In this document: piece by piece, positions 37,114 to 50,800 of the stretch
How positions within the stretch are numbered: the stretch's first letter is position 1
How the letters are laid out: each line of letters starts with the position of its first letter
Assembly (NCBI GenBank): GCA_026120185.1
Contig: JANUWF010001783.1
Span: forward strand, 527,001 to 591,000
From: Voacanga thouarsii
Lineage: Eukaryota; Streptophyta; Magnoliopsida; Gentianales; Apocynaceae
Length of the DNA: 64,000 bases
Reading direction: 5' to 3'
Translations under genes and position numbers: made by a program
Notes under the pieces: model-generated
Database searches by the model: none
What the model saw: the letters and a program-made list of their open reading frames with translations, nothing else
Told to the model about the DNA's origin: nothing

Positions 37114-37689
37114 AGTGGTATCAGAGTCAGGTTCCAGCTCCGACTTAGGAGAAGAGCAAGGTTTGAGCCTAGGGAGGAGAGAAAAGGAGCAGGAGGTGCT
37201 TCATCAATAGTTCTAAGTAAGAGGGAGAAAGAAGAGCAAAAACATATACTATTTTGATGGTCATTCCTTGAAGAAGCAACTTGAATGAAGTAAAACGAAA
37301 AAAAAGCAATAGAGAAGAAGATTGCAAGGATTAGGAATAGAGTTAGGTTTTTAGATTCTGTGTAACTTGGGAAATTAAGAAAAGGGAAGATTTGTTGAGT
37401 ATTTTCTTAATCCCACATGGGATAAATTAAAAAAAAAAAAAGGCAAGGAGGGATTTCTCTATAAATATATTAGTGCTATTTTGGGGAGAGGACACCAACT
37501 CATGGAATCTAGTAATTTGGGAGATTTTTGAGCCTTGAGTTATTTTGTGAGAGTTTGTAATTTTATCCGTCCAAAAATTATATAGTAGAGTGTTTCTTTC
37601 AGGGTTGTGGATATAGGTCTAATTGAGAGACTGAACCACGTTAAAAAAATTGAAAGTTTGTAATTTTTGTGTTCTTAAATATCATTAGT

Positions 37690-38616
<927 letters not shown>

Positions 38617-38640
<24 letters not shown>

Positions 38641-38750
38641 AACCCTTAAACCATGAAACCTAAACCCTAACCCTAAAATACTAAAACAATATAAACCCTA
38701 AATCTTAAAACTGTAAACCCTAAATTATATAAATCCTAAATCTGAAACTA
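38617..38750. repeat. Degenerate interstitial telomere-like repeat
   Basis: About ten AAACCCTAAA / ACCCTAA-like words, partly mutated, on the plus strand. This is the C-strand form of the plant telomere unit TTTAGGG. They are irregularly spaced, so it is not a perfect array. Confidence 0.6.
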
Positions 38751-38929
38751 TCATTTTAAAGATGTGTTTCATAACAAGAAAGTAATTTTACGTCAAACAT
38801 TGAACATAAAAGACATAGCGATATTATGACTTATTTATCATTTTAGGGTTTAGTTGCTCTACAAAGTAGTATTATTACACCTGAAATCATCTAAAAAAAA
38901 GGACAAAAGTTAGTCCAATAATGAAATCC

Positions 38930-40202
38930 TCAACGGTTCCTCGTAGGTTGAACCCGTCTTGAAAGTTTTTCTTGGTTGTGGTTCAAATTGCCTCTCATCT
39001 TGTTCTTCTATAATGTAGGATGGACCTACATTCTTTTCAGACTGCGTATGCCATCTCTGAGCATCTAGTAGATGGACTAGTAGCAAACTTATCAGTTGAA
39101 GATAGGTATTTAGTATCGAAGACTAGGTGCTGCGAATTAACAAAATCAATATTCCTATCTTCAACTGTTGTAGGATCACTTTACTGGTAATCATCTTCTC
39201 CTCTATGCACGGGTGAGTAATGATCCTATTGAGGAACTTCATCAGTTACAGTACAACAATGTGCTCGTCTACTGCCTTGTCAAATTGGTGGTACTTTTCA
39301 AGGGATTTCTTGTAGAATCGGCAGTATCAAATTAGAAGCATACCATCGTTTAGATGGCTCGTATGGTATGCAATTTTATACAATCTGCTTCGCCACCAGC
39401 AGTCAATGTACATCTGGCAATATCCAAGATTCTTTTGACTACTTGTCTCAATTATGCATCATCATTTTGAGATGCTTAATTGCCTATTTGTAAGATCTGA
39501 TGTAGCACGTTGGCTTACATATGCATTTTCAGGAATGGCAATAAAAATATATATAAATTGAAATTATATATATACTTATATTAATTTACATATACTTCAG
39601 CTACTGAAGTACTAGATTGGTATCCTACGGAGTTCGGTCGTCATATGGTCGGATTGCCAATCAATCGTCATATGCTAGTCTAATACCACGTAGTATAATC
39701 ATCTAAAATAATATTTACACCAAAACTGGCTATCTAGCCAGAATATATGCATGGTGGTTAATTCAATTAGCTTGGTATAGCGCATCAATATAATCCGATC
39801 TAGCACCAGTAGTTCGCAAGTCATACTGATAAAAATTCGGCCCTATGTCAACGACATTAGGGATTGGTTGCACCAATCCAAATTGTCGCATGACTCTATT
39901 AGAGTGATGGAGTTCTATCATCTCCCAACAAAATAGAAAGGTGATAGATGCTCAGATGTATCGCCCATAAGTGTAACATGGGGGTATGCCAATATGTGCT
40001 CATTATATGGCTGCTAAATAAACTATAGAAATAAACAAATTTAATATGAAATAATAAATAATGACAAATTTATTATAATTGATTACAAATTCATAGTAGT
40101 AATACTTACATGATTATGTCACATCCGATCCAATTGATCTTTGTACACAAGAAATACATGTGTTGGAGAGTGGAAAAGTTCTAATGGACCCTGCCATACT
40201 AA
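38930..40202 (-). pseudogene. Plant mobile domain (PMD) gene, 3' part
   Basis: Minus-strand translation from 40202 gives THVFLVYKDQLDRM (about 40180-40125), QPYNEHILAYPHVTLMGD (about 40020-39960), RVMRQFGLVQPIPNVVDIGP (about 39900-39840) and NFYQYDLR...DYIDALYQAN (about 39830-39760). These match the C-terminal half of the PMD (aminotransferase-like) family, where VYRDQ.DRM and RVLRQFG.RQ.IP are diagnostic. The family is found in MAIN/MAIL-type nuclear proteins and in plant transposons. A degraded tail continues to about 38930. Frameshifts and stops break it. It is cut from its 5' parts by the insertions at 40203 and 42557. Confidence 0.75.
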
Positions 40203-42241
40203 TGTTGGATTGTATGCCCTCTTAGACTAGGTTTCTGATGTAAAATTGAATTATTTAATAAAAGAATTTATTTTCAGAAATTGTTTGTGAATTTACTTTT
40301 TGTTTGTGCACGATTTTCGTTTGGAACAAACCCATTGTGTTTAAATAAGTGATCCATGTGAATGGTGGTCTTTCATAGTAAGGTATGGATCACGGGTTAT
40401 TTAACACATAAACATTTGTTCTTAACCTATTAATGAGACTGGGAACCTCATCATGTTTAGGTTATTATGTTATGAATTCCAAATGGGGAATGGCTTACCT
40501 TTAGCCAGTGGGTAGTCCACTTACTTCATGACATAAGCATATTTCGAATACATAGAACAGGACCTGTAGTAGTGGTTTCTCAAAGTACTATATGGTAGAA
40601 ACCTAGACTACTACCGCTGCAGCGTGGACTAGTACTCTACGACTTGAGTATGAGTTGGTGGTCTAGCGAAGCTGGAAGCATATACTTTGATTTGCTGTAG
40701 TTGAGATTCTATCGTAGGGCTAATATACTTGCATGTTGGGTATGTGTGACTAGTTAGTTAAGACAGACTTATACAAGATAGTTTCTGCACTATATCGCCC
40801 CTTGTGGTTGTCCGAATGGTCTAAATTATCCAGGGCCCTGGGATACATGACTTGGATGTTTGCTTTAGGGTAGCTCCCTTGGAAAGCGGAAACACTCCAG
40901 GAAGTCGTGGATCATTGGACTAGAAGCCTAAGGATGGTAGATATCATTTAGGGGGTGTTAGTACACTTCTTCCTCTCTAAATATACGGCGATATGTAGAG
41001 GGGTATTTTAGTCATTTCACCTGTAGGTCGGAGACTTTGCGAATGCAGCATTGTCCTTGGGGTCAATATTTCCTTATGGTGATATTAAGAAATATTTAAA
41101 ATGCAAAATACATCTATTTATATAGCATGGGTATTTTGGTCATTTTAGCAGCCAAGACGATGTGTCTTTTTAGTCATCGGGATAGCCCGTAAGTCCTAAC
41201 TATTTTTGGGTTGAGGAATTGGTCTCAGTTGAAGAGGATTTTATTTTATTTCGTTTTATTTTATTTTATTCAGGAAGTCTAATTTATTATTGGATTGGAA
41301 TTAAATAAATAAATAAATAAATAAAATAGGAGTTGAGAGAAATTAATTATCTAGTTTATTTGGTTAATTAATTATTCAGGGCCTAGGTCCAGTATGAATA
41401 ATTAAGAAATTAACCTGGGCTTAAACTAGGGGAAATAATTAGTGTTTAATTATTTATTGGGTTATTTATATAGGCCCAAGAAATAAATAATTAAAGATTA
41501 ATTATTATGGTTCATTTGGGCTCATTAATTATTTATTGGGTTACTTATGTAAGCCCAGGAAATAAATAATTAATATTTATTATTTTGGGCCTTTTTGGGT
41601 CCAAGAAAAATAATAAATATTTATCTGGCCCAATAGCTTGGACCTTAGGGTTTTTTCCAGATATGGTTAAGAGGAGTTTAGGGTTAGGCCAAACTGATTC
41701 TCAGGATAACATCCGGGTGTTTTGAAATCCCGGGGATATGTTTATCAGATAATGAGAGACCTAATTTTTGGCTAACTAATAAAACAATTCTTTGAAAAGA
41801 AAAAAAAACCCTAATTCTTTCCCAAGCCACAAGACTCTCACGTCTCTCTCTAGCTCTCTCTCTCACGTTTCTTCTTCGTGTTTTCTCCTTGTTCTTTGCT
41901 AATCAATAGCGAGCGAACCAAGGAGAATTGAAACCGTTTCTCTTTCCCATTGTGTTCACCAACTAGAGGTTAGGCTGAGGAATATCCCGAGAGTTGGAGA
42001 GCTAAGCGTTAATGCAAACAAGGCGGAGTCGAAGGCTAGCGGGTGTTCAACTTGAAGCTCCTTCAAGTGTGTAAAGCGAGGCGATTCCAACCGTTCAATC
42101 TGTTCCTACGCAACCTAGAAGGGTTAAGGAACACAAAGGTATGATCCTCACGCTTCCGCATAGTCTTTAAGGCTCGCGTTTAATTTTTCTCTCTGTTTTT
42201 TTTTTCTGTCCATGGCTCCCCTGTTTCTGCGTTTTCCATCA
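40203..42241 (+). repeat. Solo LTR of copia family A inserted in the PMD gene
   Basis: 2,039 bp, TGTTGGATTG...TTTTCCATCA, flanked by ACTAA on both sides (40198-40202 and 42242-42246). It aligns end to end with the 5' LTR of copy 1 (2,038 bp). No internal sequence or second LTR adjoins it. It sits between two pieces of the PMD pseudogene that are otherwise continuous. Confidence 0.95.
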
Positions 42242-42556
42242 ACTAATCCTCTAGGAGCGTGTAGGGTAATATCTTCTATCAGACGTACTCTATTCGGTCT
42301 AATAGTAAGAATGCGCTCTTAAGCCCATAACTATTGCAAAAGTAATAATAATTTTAGAAAAATATCTCATTATTCTTTTTACAGTAAAAGTAAATTAAAA
42401 TAGTTAATTTAATTTGGAGTTCATTTCGTACCTAAATCAACAGTAGTGAACCGATTTGATGTGTTGTGTAATAGTAGCGTTACACATATAACAATACAAA
42501 TGTGCTAGTGCTGTACTTTCCTAACTAAGTATGCCTCCAACTCTAAATCACATATG
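42242..42556 (-). pseudogene. PMD gene, middle part between two retrotransposon insertions
   Basis: Minus-strand reading from 42556 gives DLELEAYL in one frame and ESTALAHLYCYMCNATI in the next, equivalent to the PMD stretch DLE...YSWGSAVLAHLYRELC. A second short exon-like piece (ALLLLDRIEYV region, about 42320-42280) follows an intron-like AT-rich stretch. It is flanked by ACTAA (solo LTR TSD) and ATATG (copia copy 2 TSD). Only the position between other PMD pieces makes this safe. Confidence 0.65.
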
Positions 42557-45500
42557 TGTTGGATTGTATGCCCTCTTAGACTAGGTTTCTGATGTAAAAT
42601 CGAATATTTTAATAAAAGAATTTATTTTCAGAAATTATTTGTGAATTTACTTTTTGTTTGTGAACGATTTTCGTTTGGAACAGACCCATTGTGTTTAAAT
42701 AAGTGATCCATGTGAATGGTGGTCTTTCACAGTAAGGTATGGATCACGGGTTATTTAACACATAAATATTTGTTCTTAACCTATTGATGAGACTGGGAAT
42801 CTCATCATGTTTAGATTATTATGTTATGAATTCTAAATGGAGAATGGCTTACCTTTAGCTAATGAGTAGTCCACTCACTTCATAACATAAGCGTATTTCG
42901 AATACGTAGGACAAGACCTGTAATAGTGGGGTTTCTAAAAGTACTATATGATAGTGTTAGAATTCGTGGACTCCTAAACGCCGAAAACATCCACGAATCC
43001 CTCCCGAGGACCCAAGTAAACGATTAAGATGATCTAAGGTTTAAGAATTACCTCTGGTTGCTGTAATCGAAATCCTTCGATTCTAGTTGCGCTGTTGTAC
43101 GTTCAACTCGAACAATTACCAGACGCTGCAGTATGCGAACGTCCTCTATCGGATACACACCGCGAACTCACTCGATACCCGGGGAGTGCTATTGCCTAGG
43201 GTTTGAGAGGGGTTTTTTTCCTTTTCTGGTAGAGAATGGCACGAATGTTCTCAACCGAAAAATTGGACTTTTGAAAAGACGGCTAGGGTTTTCTTAAAAA
43301 ACCCCCGAACCTCTTAGAGTCCAACCCTAATAATATCTTATCATATTCTAATTTAAATTCAAATTAAATTAAAACTGATATGATAAGATTCTGCCATTAT
43401 CTCGGTAATTTAACTAATTAATTTACCGAGTCAAATTCTTATAATCTGGATATCATCCAGATTCATCGAACCTGGTCACCAGAAAAATAACCTAACAAGT
43501 TCACTTATTGTGTGACCCTATAGGTTCATTTAACACTGGCAGTGTGCCAAAATCATATTTAAATGGCCCACAAGTTATAAGCGGTTTCTAGCAAAACATT
43601 ATAACTATCCAGGTTAAATGAAGATCGGTGATCTCTTTGAACCAAACCATAATTTTATATTTAGTCCTTTTGTCACACGATATCCAGATTAAGCATAAGG
43701 CACGGAGCATGTCATCCTTATTAAGCTTAATCAATTATTTCTTGATTTCATAGTAGACTGTTCAAACAAATGATATCAATATCTTAGATTGATATATTTG
43801 AGCACGACCATGCATTTTTAACAGTCTAACTTATCAAGGGGCCCATGGATATCTCTCCCATAACTGAGAGGGACAAATTCCTTCACAATCAATCATATTT
43901 CTTTCCTTGATTTATTCTATATCCAACAGTAGTCTAATTTATTATCTGGTTAAAGACAACTTTAGACAATGTCAAAATATAGAATTTATCAAGTAGGAAA
44001 CTATGATGAATTTAGGTCGAAGGACTTTCAATATTATTATGGCTAGAAAGTACTTATGACATATTCCATGAAGTACTCTCACAGTGGGTCATGTCCAATA
44101 CAATGTTCTCTAACATTTATTTATGTCTTGACTCGATATCATAAATATCCATGGCCAGTAAAACATAGCCATCAAGTCACAAACATACTAATCTTAATTT
44201 GTTATTATTCCAATAATAATAATCGATCAGGGACAGTTTTAGAATAGTCATTGTATTCATTGTAGGGTTTTACTATCAAGTCACGTACTTGATGACCAAC
44301 AAAACAAAACTCACTATTCATGGAAAGGAAAGCCTCATATTATTATATAAAACATAATAACAATTGTATAAGTACAAATTGATTTTAGGGCATATCCCCA
44401 ACAGATAGAAACCTAGACTACTACCGCTACAGCGTGGACTAGTACTCTACGACTTGAGTATGAGTTGGTGTTCTGGCGAAGCTGGAAGTATATACTTTGA
44501 TTTGCTATAGTTGAGGTTCTATCGTAGGGCCAATATACTTGCATGTTGGGTATGTGTGACTAGTTAGTTAAGAAAGACTTGTACAAGATAGTTTCTGCAC
44601 TATATCGCCCCTTGTGGTTGTCCGAATGGTCTAAAATGTCCAGGGCCCTGGGAAACATGACTTGGATGTTTGCTTTAGGATAGCTCCCTTGGAAAGCGGA
44701 AACACTCCAGGAAGTCGTGGATCATTAGACTAGAAGCCTAAGGATGGTAGATGTCATTTAGAGGGGTGTTAGTACACTTCTTCCTCTCTAAATGTACGGC
44801 GATGTGTAGAGGGGTATTTTAGTCATTTCACCTGTAGGTCGGAGACTTTGCTAATGCAGCATTGTCCTTGGGGTTAATATTTCCTTATGGTGATATTATG
44901 AAATATTTAAAATGCAAAATACAGCTATTTATATAGCAGGGGTATTTTGGTCATTTTAGCAGCCAAGGCGATGTGTCTTTTTGGTCCTCGGAATAGCCCG
45001 TAAGTCCTAACTACTTTTGGGTTGAGGAATTGGTCTCAATTGAAGAGGATTTTATTTTATTTTATTTTATTCAGGAAGTCTAATTTATTTTTAGACTGGA
45101 ATAAAATAAATAAATAAATAAAATAGGAGTTGAGAGAAAATTAATTATTTAGTTTATTTGGTTAATTAATTATTCAGGGCCTAGGTCCAGTATGAATAAT
45201 TAGGAAATTAACCTGGGCTTAAATTAGGGAAAATAATTAATATTTAATTATTTATTGGGTTATTAATATAGGCCCAAGAAATAAATAATTAAAGATTAAT
45301 TATTATGGTTCATTTGGGCCCATTAATTATTTATTGGGTTATTTTTGTAAGCCCAGGAAATAAATAATTAATGTTTATTATTTTGGGCCTTTTGGGTCCA
45401 AGGAAAATAATAAATATTTTTCTGGCCCAATAGTTTGGACCTTAGGATTTTTCCAGATACGGTTAAGAGGAGTTTAGGGTTAGGCCAAACTGATTCTCAG

Positions 45501-46047
45501 GATAACATCCGGGTGTTTTGAAATCCCGGGGATATGTTCATCAGATAATGAGAGATCTAATTTTGGCTAACTAATAAACAACTCTTTGGAAAAAGAAAAA
45601 CCCTAGTTTTCCCTACCCAACAGAAGACTCACGTCTCTCTGGAGAGCCTCACGTAAGCTCCCTCTCTCACGCCTCCCTCTTCTTGGTTTCTCCTTGGAGC
45701 TTTGTTAACCAATAGCAAGTGAACCAAGGAGATTTGAGACCATTCTTCTTCTCTGTTGTGTTTACAGACTAGAGATTAGGCTGAGGAATATCCCGAGAGT
45801 TGGAAAGTTAGGCGTTCATGCAAACAAGGCGGAGTAGAAGGCTAGCGGGTGTTCAACCGGAAGCTTCTTCAAGTGGGCAAAGCGAGGCGATTCCAGTCGT
45901 TCAATCCGCTCTTACTCAACCTAGAAGGGTTAAGGAGTGCAAAGGTATGATCTTCACGCTTCCGTATAGCCTTTAAGGCTTGGTTTTATTTTTCTCTATT
46001 TAATTTTTTACGCTACCAGTGCATGCTCTCTGTTTTCGTCTCCCTCA
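42557..46047 (+). repeat. 5' LTR of family A copy 2, with nested family B solo LTR
   Basis: TGTTGGATTG...TCTCCCTCA. Removing 42955-44403 and one GATAG leaves about 2,037 bp, equal to the other family A LTRs. Confidence 0.95.
42955..44403 (-). repeat. Nested solo LTR of copia family B
   Basis: 1,449 bp, TGTTAGAATTCGTGG...ATCCCCAACA on the plus strand, with GATAG duplicated on each side (42950-42954 and 44404-44408). Its reverse complement aligns with the family B LTRs at 17444 and 20233 (TGTTGGGGATATGCCC start, CTCCACGAATT-like end). No internal sequence is present. Confidence 0.93.
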
Positions 46048-46050
46048 ATG

Positions 46051-46064
46051 TGGTATCAGAGCCA
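46051..46064 (+). other. Primer binding site, tRNA-iMet type
   Basis: TGGTATCAGAGCCA, three bases after the 5' LTR end at 46047. Identical to the site of copy 1. Confidence 0.92.
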
Positions 46065-47861
46065 CTGGTTTTTGATCAATATAGGGAGCATGGTAGTTAA
46101 TAAAATTGGAGAAGATGATTATACCTATGATCCTTCGCTGTTTTGGTATGGGATAGGATCTCTGTGAGCTTCATCGTTGAAGCATAGGCACACTGTAAAT
46201 TTTTTTTGGCTTTGAAGTTTAATCGTGTAAACCCAATTTAAATGGGTATAGGTGGTTGTGTTTTTGTTTTGGATGTTTTTTGTAAGTAAAAATGTCCAAA
46301 GAAGCCAAAGAAATGAGCAAAATGTGAAGCAGAAGAGTTTCTGCAAATTTCGCGCGAGAAAGGAGAAAAAACGAAGAAGACAACTATTCCTAAGCCAATT
46401 GAGCCGAGCCGAGCCGCTGCCGAAATTGTGAGAGGAGCTGCTGACTATCAGCCGCGTAAGCCGAGCCGCATCAGCGAAATTGAAGCCGAATTCAATTGCA
46501 AATTTGCAATTGAATTGCAATTGGCTTCTTGCGCGGGTAAGAGGAGATCCGACCGGGCAGCACGCGGGCTGAAGCGCGGGTCAGCCGCAGAGAGGAAATG
46601 GGTGCGGGTCGCGGGCGAAGTCCACGGGTTGCGCCTGAGGGAGATCTGGTGCGGTGCAGTGCACCGCGGCCGTGGTGGACCGCAGCCATGCGGGCGCGGA
46701 TCCGGTGCGGCGGGTGCAATGGACCGCCAGCCATTTTTTTGCAATTTTTTTTCTTTTTCGTTTTGGGTCCCATACCAGGCGAAGTTAATATTTTTGCAAT
46801 ATTTATATTTTTGGAATATATTTGCATGAAAAATATTAGTCAAGGATTTTAGGATTAAACAAGATCATTAATTAATTAATTAATGTGTTTAATTCTATTA
46901 TTTGGGCACTTAGGTTTAAAAAATAGAAAAGCATGAAAACGTTTACTGTTTTCGAGCATGCTATTTTTTTTATGTACCTATGTGTGTTTTTTCTCAAAGA
47001 CCAAAGTCTTTGGGAACATTTTTGACAAGAAAAATATTTTTCTTCAAAAACTAAATGGTTATTTTAATTGGTACAAAAATTAATCCTTGAATATTTTCTC
47101 AAATGATTTAATCCTTGACATAGAAAATATATTGGATTTAGATATTTTTGTAAATTAAAATGGAGAGCCATTTTGTTTTACTTTGGACTAGAAAAATGAT
47201 TTTGTCAAATAAACTTGAGACCAAAGTCTATAGAAAGTTTTAATTGGAAAATTTTTGAAATCATTAAGTTTTAACTTAAATAAAATTAGTCCATGGAAAA
47301 ATCTCTCAAAGGATATAAGCCTTGACATAGAGATTTTATTGGACTTAGATATTTTATTTTTGAGTTAAGGAAGAACTTAATGGAAATTTCAAAATGATAT
47401 TTTTCCAGAAAAAACTTTTATTTTAAAAGACTAAGTGAGAGAGGGGTTCCAACGGCCCCACGGCTTCCATCACGGTCCTCATTAGAGATCGTAGATCCCC
47501 TCGCGTCAGCCTGGGAGTGAACCCGTATAGGATGGGGATACCACAAGGATCTAGATCTAATGGAAGGATGTAATTAATAACCCAGGGCACGTACTATCAT
47601 CGGCCAGCCCATGTTGGAGGTTATAGTGCGAGGTATGTCCATAGGAAATGAGAGGAAACGGCCATCCCACGATGGAGTTATTCTCTAGTCCATTACCTAT
47701 AAGGGAAATTAATTTGTGGTGGTTAATACACTTAGCTTAGGAAACTGTTAATCTTCCCAAGAAGCTATGTCAGTTTTCCTAAGAGCCAAATTATTTTCAG
47801 TGCACAAATTTTATTTTGTTTTCACAAACTAAATTCTGTCTTTTATTTTCGATTTTCAGAA
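46065..47861 (+). other. Leader of family A copy 2 with GC-rich island and palindrome
   Basis: Non-coding stretch between primer site and gag. A GC-rich island (about 46530-46730) stands out against AT-rich surroundings. A 28-bp perfect palindrome lies at 46489-46516 with core CAATTGCAAATTTGCAATTG. Overlapping frames on both strands are not preserved in copy 1. Confidence 0.7.
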
Positions 47862-50800
47862 ATGGTGGGAGGTTCTTTTAGTCCATTGGCCGTTATTCTC
47901 ATGGAGAATAAGTTAACGGGTCCAAACTATGTGGACTGAAAAAGGAACTTGGACATAATACTCACAGCTGAGGAGTATAAGTATGTCCTTTACGAAACCC
48001 GCCTCGTTATCTGGGAAGGTTCCACCGCCGAAGAGCGAGAGGCTAAAAAGGCGTGGAAGAAAGTTGACGAAATGGCACGTTGCTATATGTTAGCTTCCAT
48101 GTCTAATGTGCTCCAGTCAAAACACGAGCACATGGCTTCTGCATATGACATAAGTCAATCATTGGCAACTATGTTCGCAGACAAGAGCCGGCCCGCAAGG
48201 CAGGAGGCTCTTCGAACTATTGTGAACACTAAGATGGCTGAGGGAGCATCAGTCCGAGAGCATATGCTCAAGATGATTGCTGCTTTCGAGGAGGCGAAAA
48301 TCTTAGGGGCTGTCATTGACCCCGAGAGCCAAGTGGACATGGTTCTCGAATCTCTACTGGGCTCTTTCACTCAGTTCAAGTTAAACTATAACATGAACAA
48401 GTTGAACATGAGTTTAACTGAACTGATGAAGGAGCTCCAGATGGCGGAGAAGGTCATGAAGCCGCAGTCAAAGGCCATGATTGCTAAGGCTTCTTCCTCA
48501 AGAACTGGGCCTAAACCCAGAAAGTTCAAGAGGAAGAAGGGGAATGCAGTAGCCCAGCCCAAGACCCAATCCAAGGATAAACCAAAGGGCAAGTGCTTCA
48601 AGTGTGGGAAGAAGGGACACTAGAAAAAGGAGTGTCTAAATCTTCAGCCCAAGAAACCCCACAGGTAATGTTTACTATCTAGTGTCCATATCAATGGTAG
48701 GATCAACTTCCACTTGGATTGTTGATTTTGGAGCCACTGATCATATCTGTAACTCCTTGCAGGGGTTTAGGAAGATAAGAAGACTCAAGAAGGGCAAACA
48801 TGGGCTTCGAGTGGGTAATGGAGCACAAGTCTGGGCCCTTGCAGTGGGAGAGCTAGATCTTCTTTTTGATTGTAATAAGATAGTGGTTTTAAAAGACATT
48901 TTATATGTACCTGGTTTTCGTCAGAATTTGATTTCAGTTGCAAAACTTATTAATCAAGGATATTCTGTATCTTTCCATTCTAGTATTTCTATTAGTAGAG
49001 ATGGAGAAATTTTAAATACTGGGCACATGTATGGTAATCTGTTCTTTTTAAACCCTATTAACAACCAATCAAATAACGCTCAGTCTGAACCTTTAACTAA
49101 GAAGAGAAAGACCAATATCAATGATTCATACCTTTGGCATCTAAGGTTGGGTCATATTAACTCAACCAGGATTCAGAGGCTAATCCATGATGGGCCTTTG
49201 GGCTCATTGAGATTGGAAAGTTGGCTTCAGTGTGAATCCTGCTTGATGGGAAAAATGACCAAAAGGTCTTTTACACCAAAGGTAGATAGAGCCAAGGAGG
49301 TGTTGAGTCTTGTTCACACTGATGTGTGTGGTCCATTGTCTACACCAGCTAGGGGAGGTTTTGAGTACTTCATCACGTTCACGGATGATTGTACGAGGTA
49401 TGGTTACATTTACCTGATGAGACGCAAGTCTGACTCTTTTGACAAGTTCAAAGAGTTTAAGGCTGAAGTGGAGCATCGGACAGGTAAATTAATCAAAACC
49501 TTACGATCGGATCGTGGTGAAGAGTACCTCCTAGGTGAATTCAAGGACTACATGGTACATCATGGAATAGTATCCTAGCTCTCTGCGCCGGGAACACCCC
49601 AGCAGAACGGAGTAGCTGAGAGAAGGAACAGGACGTTGATGGAAATGGTCCGAAGCATGATGTCTCATGCTACTCTTCTAGTGTCATTTTGGGGATATGC
49701 CCTGGAGACAGCGGCATATATTCTGAACTTGGTGCCTTCCAAGTCAGTACCTAGGACTCCCTATGAGATGTGGACTGGGCGTAAGCCAAGTCTGAATCAT
49801 CTCAGGATTTGGGGTTGTCCAGCTTATGTACTGATCAAGGGAGACAAGTTGGGACCAAGATCAGAATTATGCTATTTTGTTTGGTATCCAAAAGGGACAA
49901 AAGGAGGCTACTTTTATCATCCTAAGGAGCAGAAGGTACTAGTCAGTACCAATGCTAGATACTTGGAAGATGATCAAAATACTTCCACTAAAGGTTCAAC
50001 GAGGTTGGAACTTGAGGAGAAGTTATCTACAGAATCAACTTCTTCTGACCCGATTGTGGAACAAGAAGAGGCACAGCCTCAAGAGCCTGTGCAAATGGAG
50101 CCTTGTCATAGTGGGAGAATGTCTAGGGTTCCGGAGAGATGGACTGGAGAAGCTTTTGAGCTGGTATCTGACCATTAGGAACAAGACCCCACTAGATACG
50201 AGGAGGCTATTGCTGATGCCAATGCAAATCTGTGGCATGAAGCAATGAAAGCCAAGATTGAGTCTATGTACCTCAATCAGGTTTGGGATCTTGTAGCTTC
50301 ACCTGAAGGGATAAAACCCATTGGGTGCAAGTGGGTATACAAGAGAAAGAGGGGAGCGGATGGGAAGGTGGAAACCTTCAAAGTTAGGCTTGTGGCGAAA
50401 GGGTATACTCAGAAAGAGGGAATTGACTATGAGGAAACCTTTTCCCCGGTAGCCATACTTAAATCCATTCGCATCCTCCTTGCCATCGCATGTCACTATG
50501 ACTACAAGATATGTCAAATGGATGTCAAGACGGCATTCTTGAATGGCCATTTTAGCGAAGACATCTATATGTCCCAACCAAAAGGCTTCATTGCTGAAGG
50601 CCAGGAACACATGGTTTGTAAGCTTAAGAAGTCCATTTATGAATTTAAGCAGGCATCGAGAGCATGGAACATTCGTTTTGATGAGACAGTAAAGTCTTAT
50701 GGTTTTATTCAAAATGAAGATAAACCATGCGTGTACAGGAAACTTGAAGGCATTAATGTGGTTTTTCTTGTCCTGTATGTGGATAACATTCTACTCATTG

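Larger units (their letters stand above)
36141..37680 (+). mobile_element. TRIM-like non-coding LTR element in tandem LTR-internal-LTR-internal-LTR array
   Basis: Three LTR pieces share sequence: an end fragment (36141-36200), a complete copy (36681-37113) and a 5' part (37393-37680). LTRs start TGTTGAGT and end ATCCCAACA or ATTCCAACA. Each end is followed by AGTGGTATCAGAGTC or AGTGGTATTAGAGTC, a tRNA-iMet-type primer site (36203 and 37116). The internal regions (36201-36517 and 37114-37392) are only about 280-320 bp, near-identical and code for nothing. The purine run before each LTR start can serve as polypurine tract. Size and lack of coding fit TRIM elements, which are known to form such shared-LTR arrays. 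A TATA-like CCTATAAATA lies at 36741. Confidence 0.75.

Noticed and set aside
44056..44247. 63-codon frame in the nested family B LTR
   Set aside because: LTR sequence; not conserved as an open frame in the other family B LTRs.
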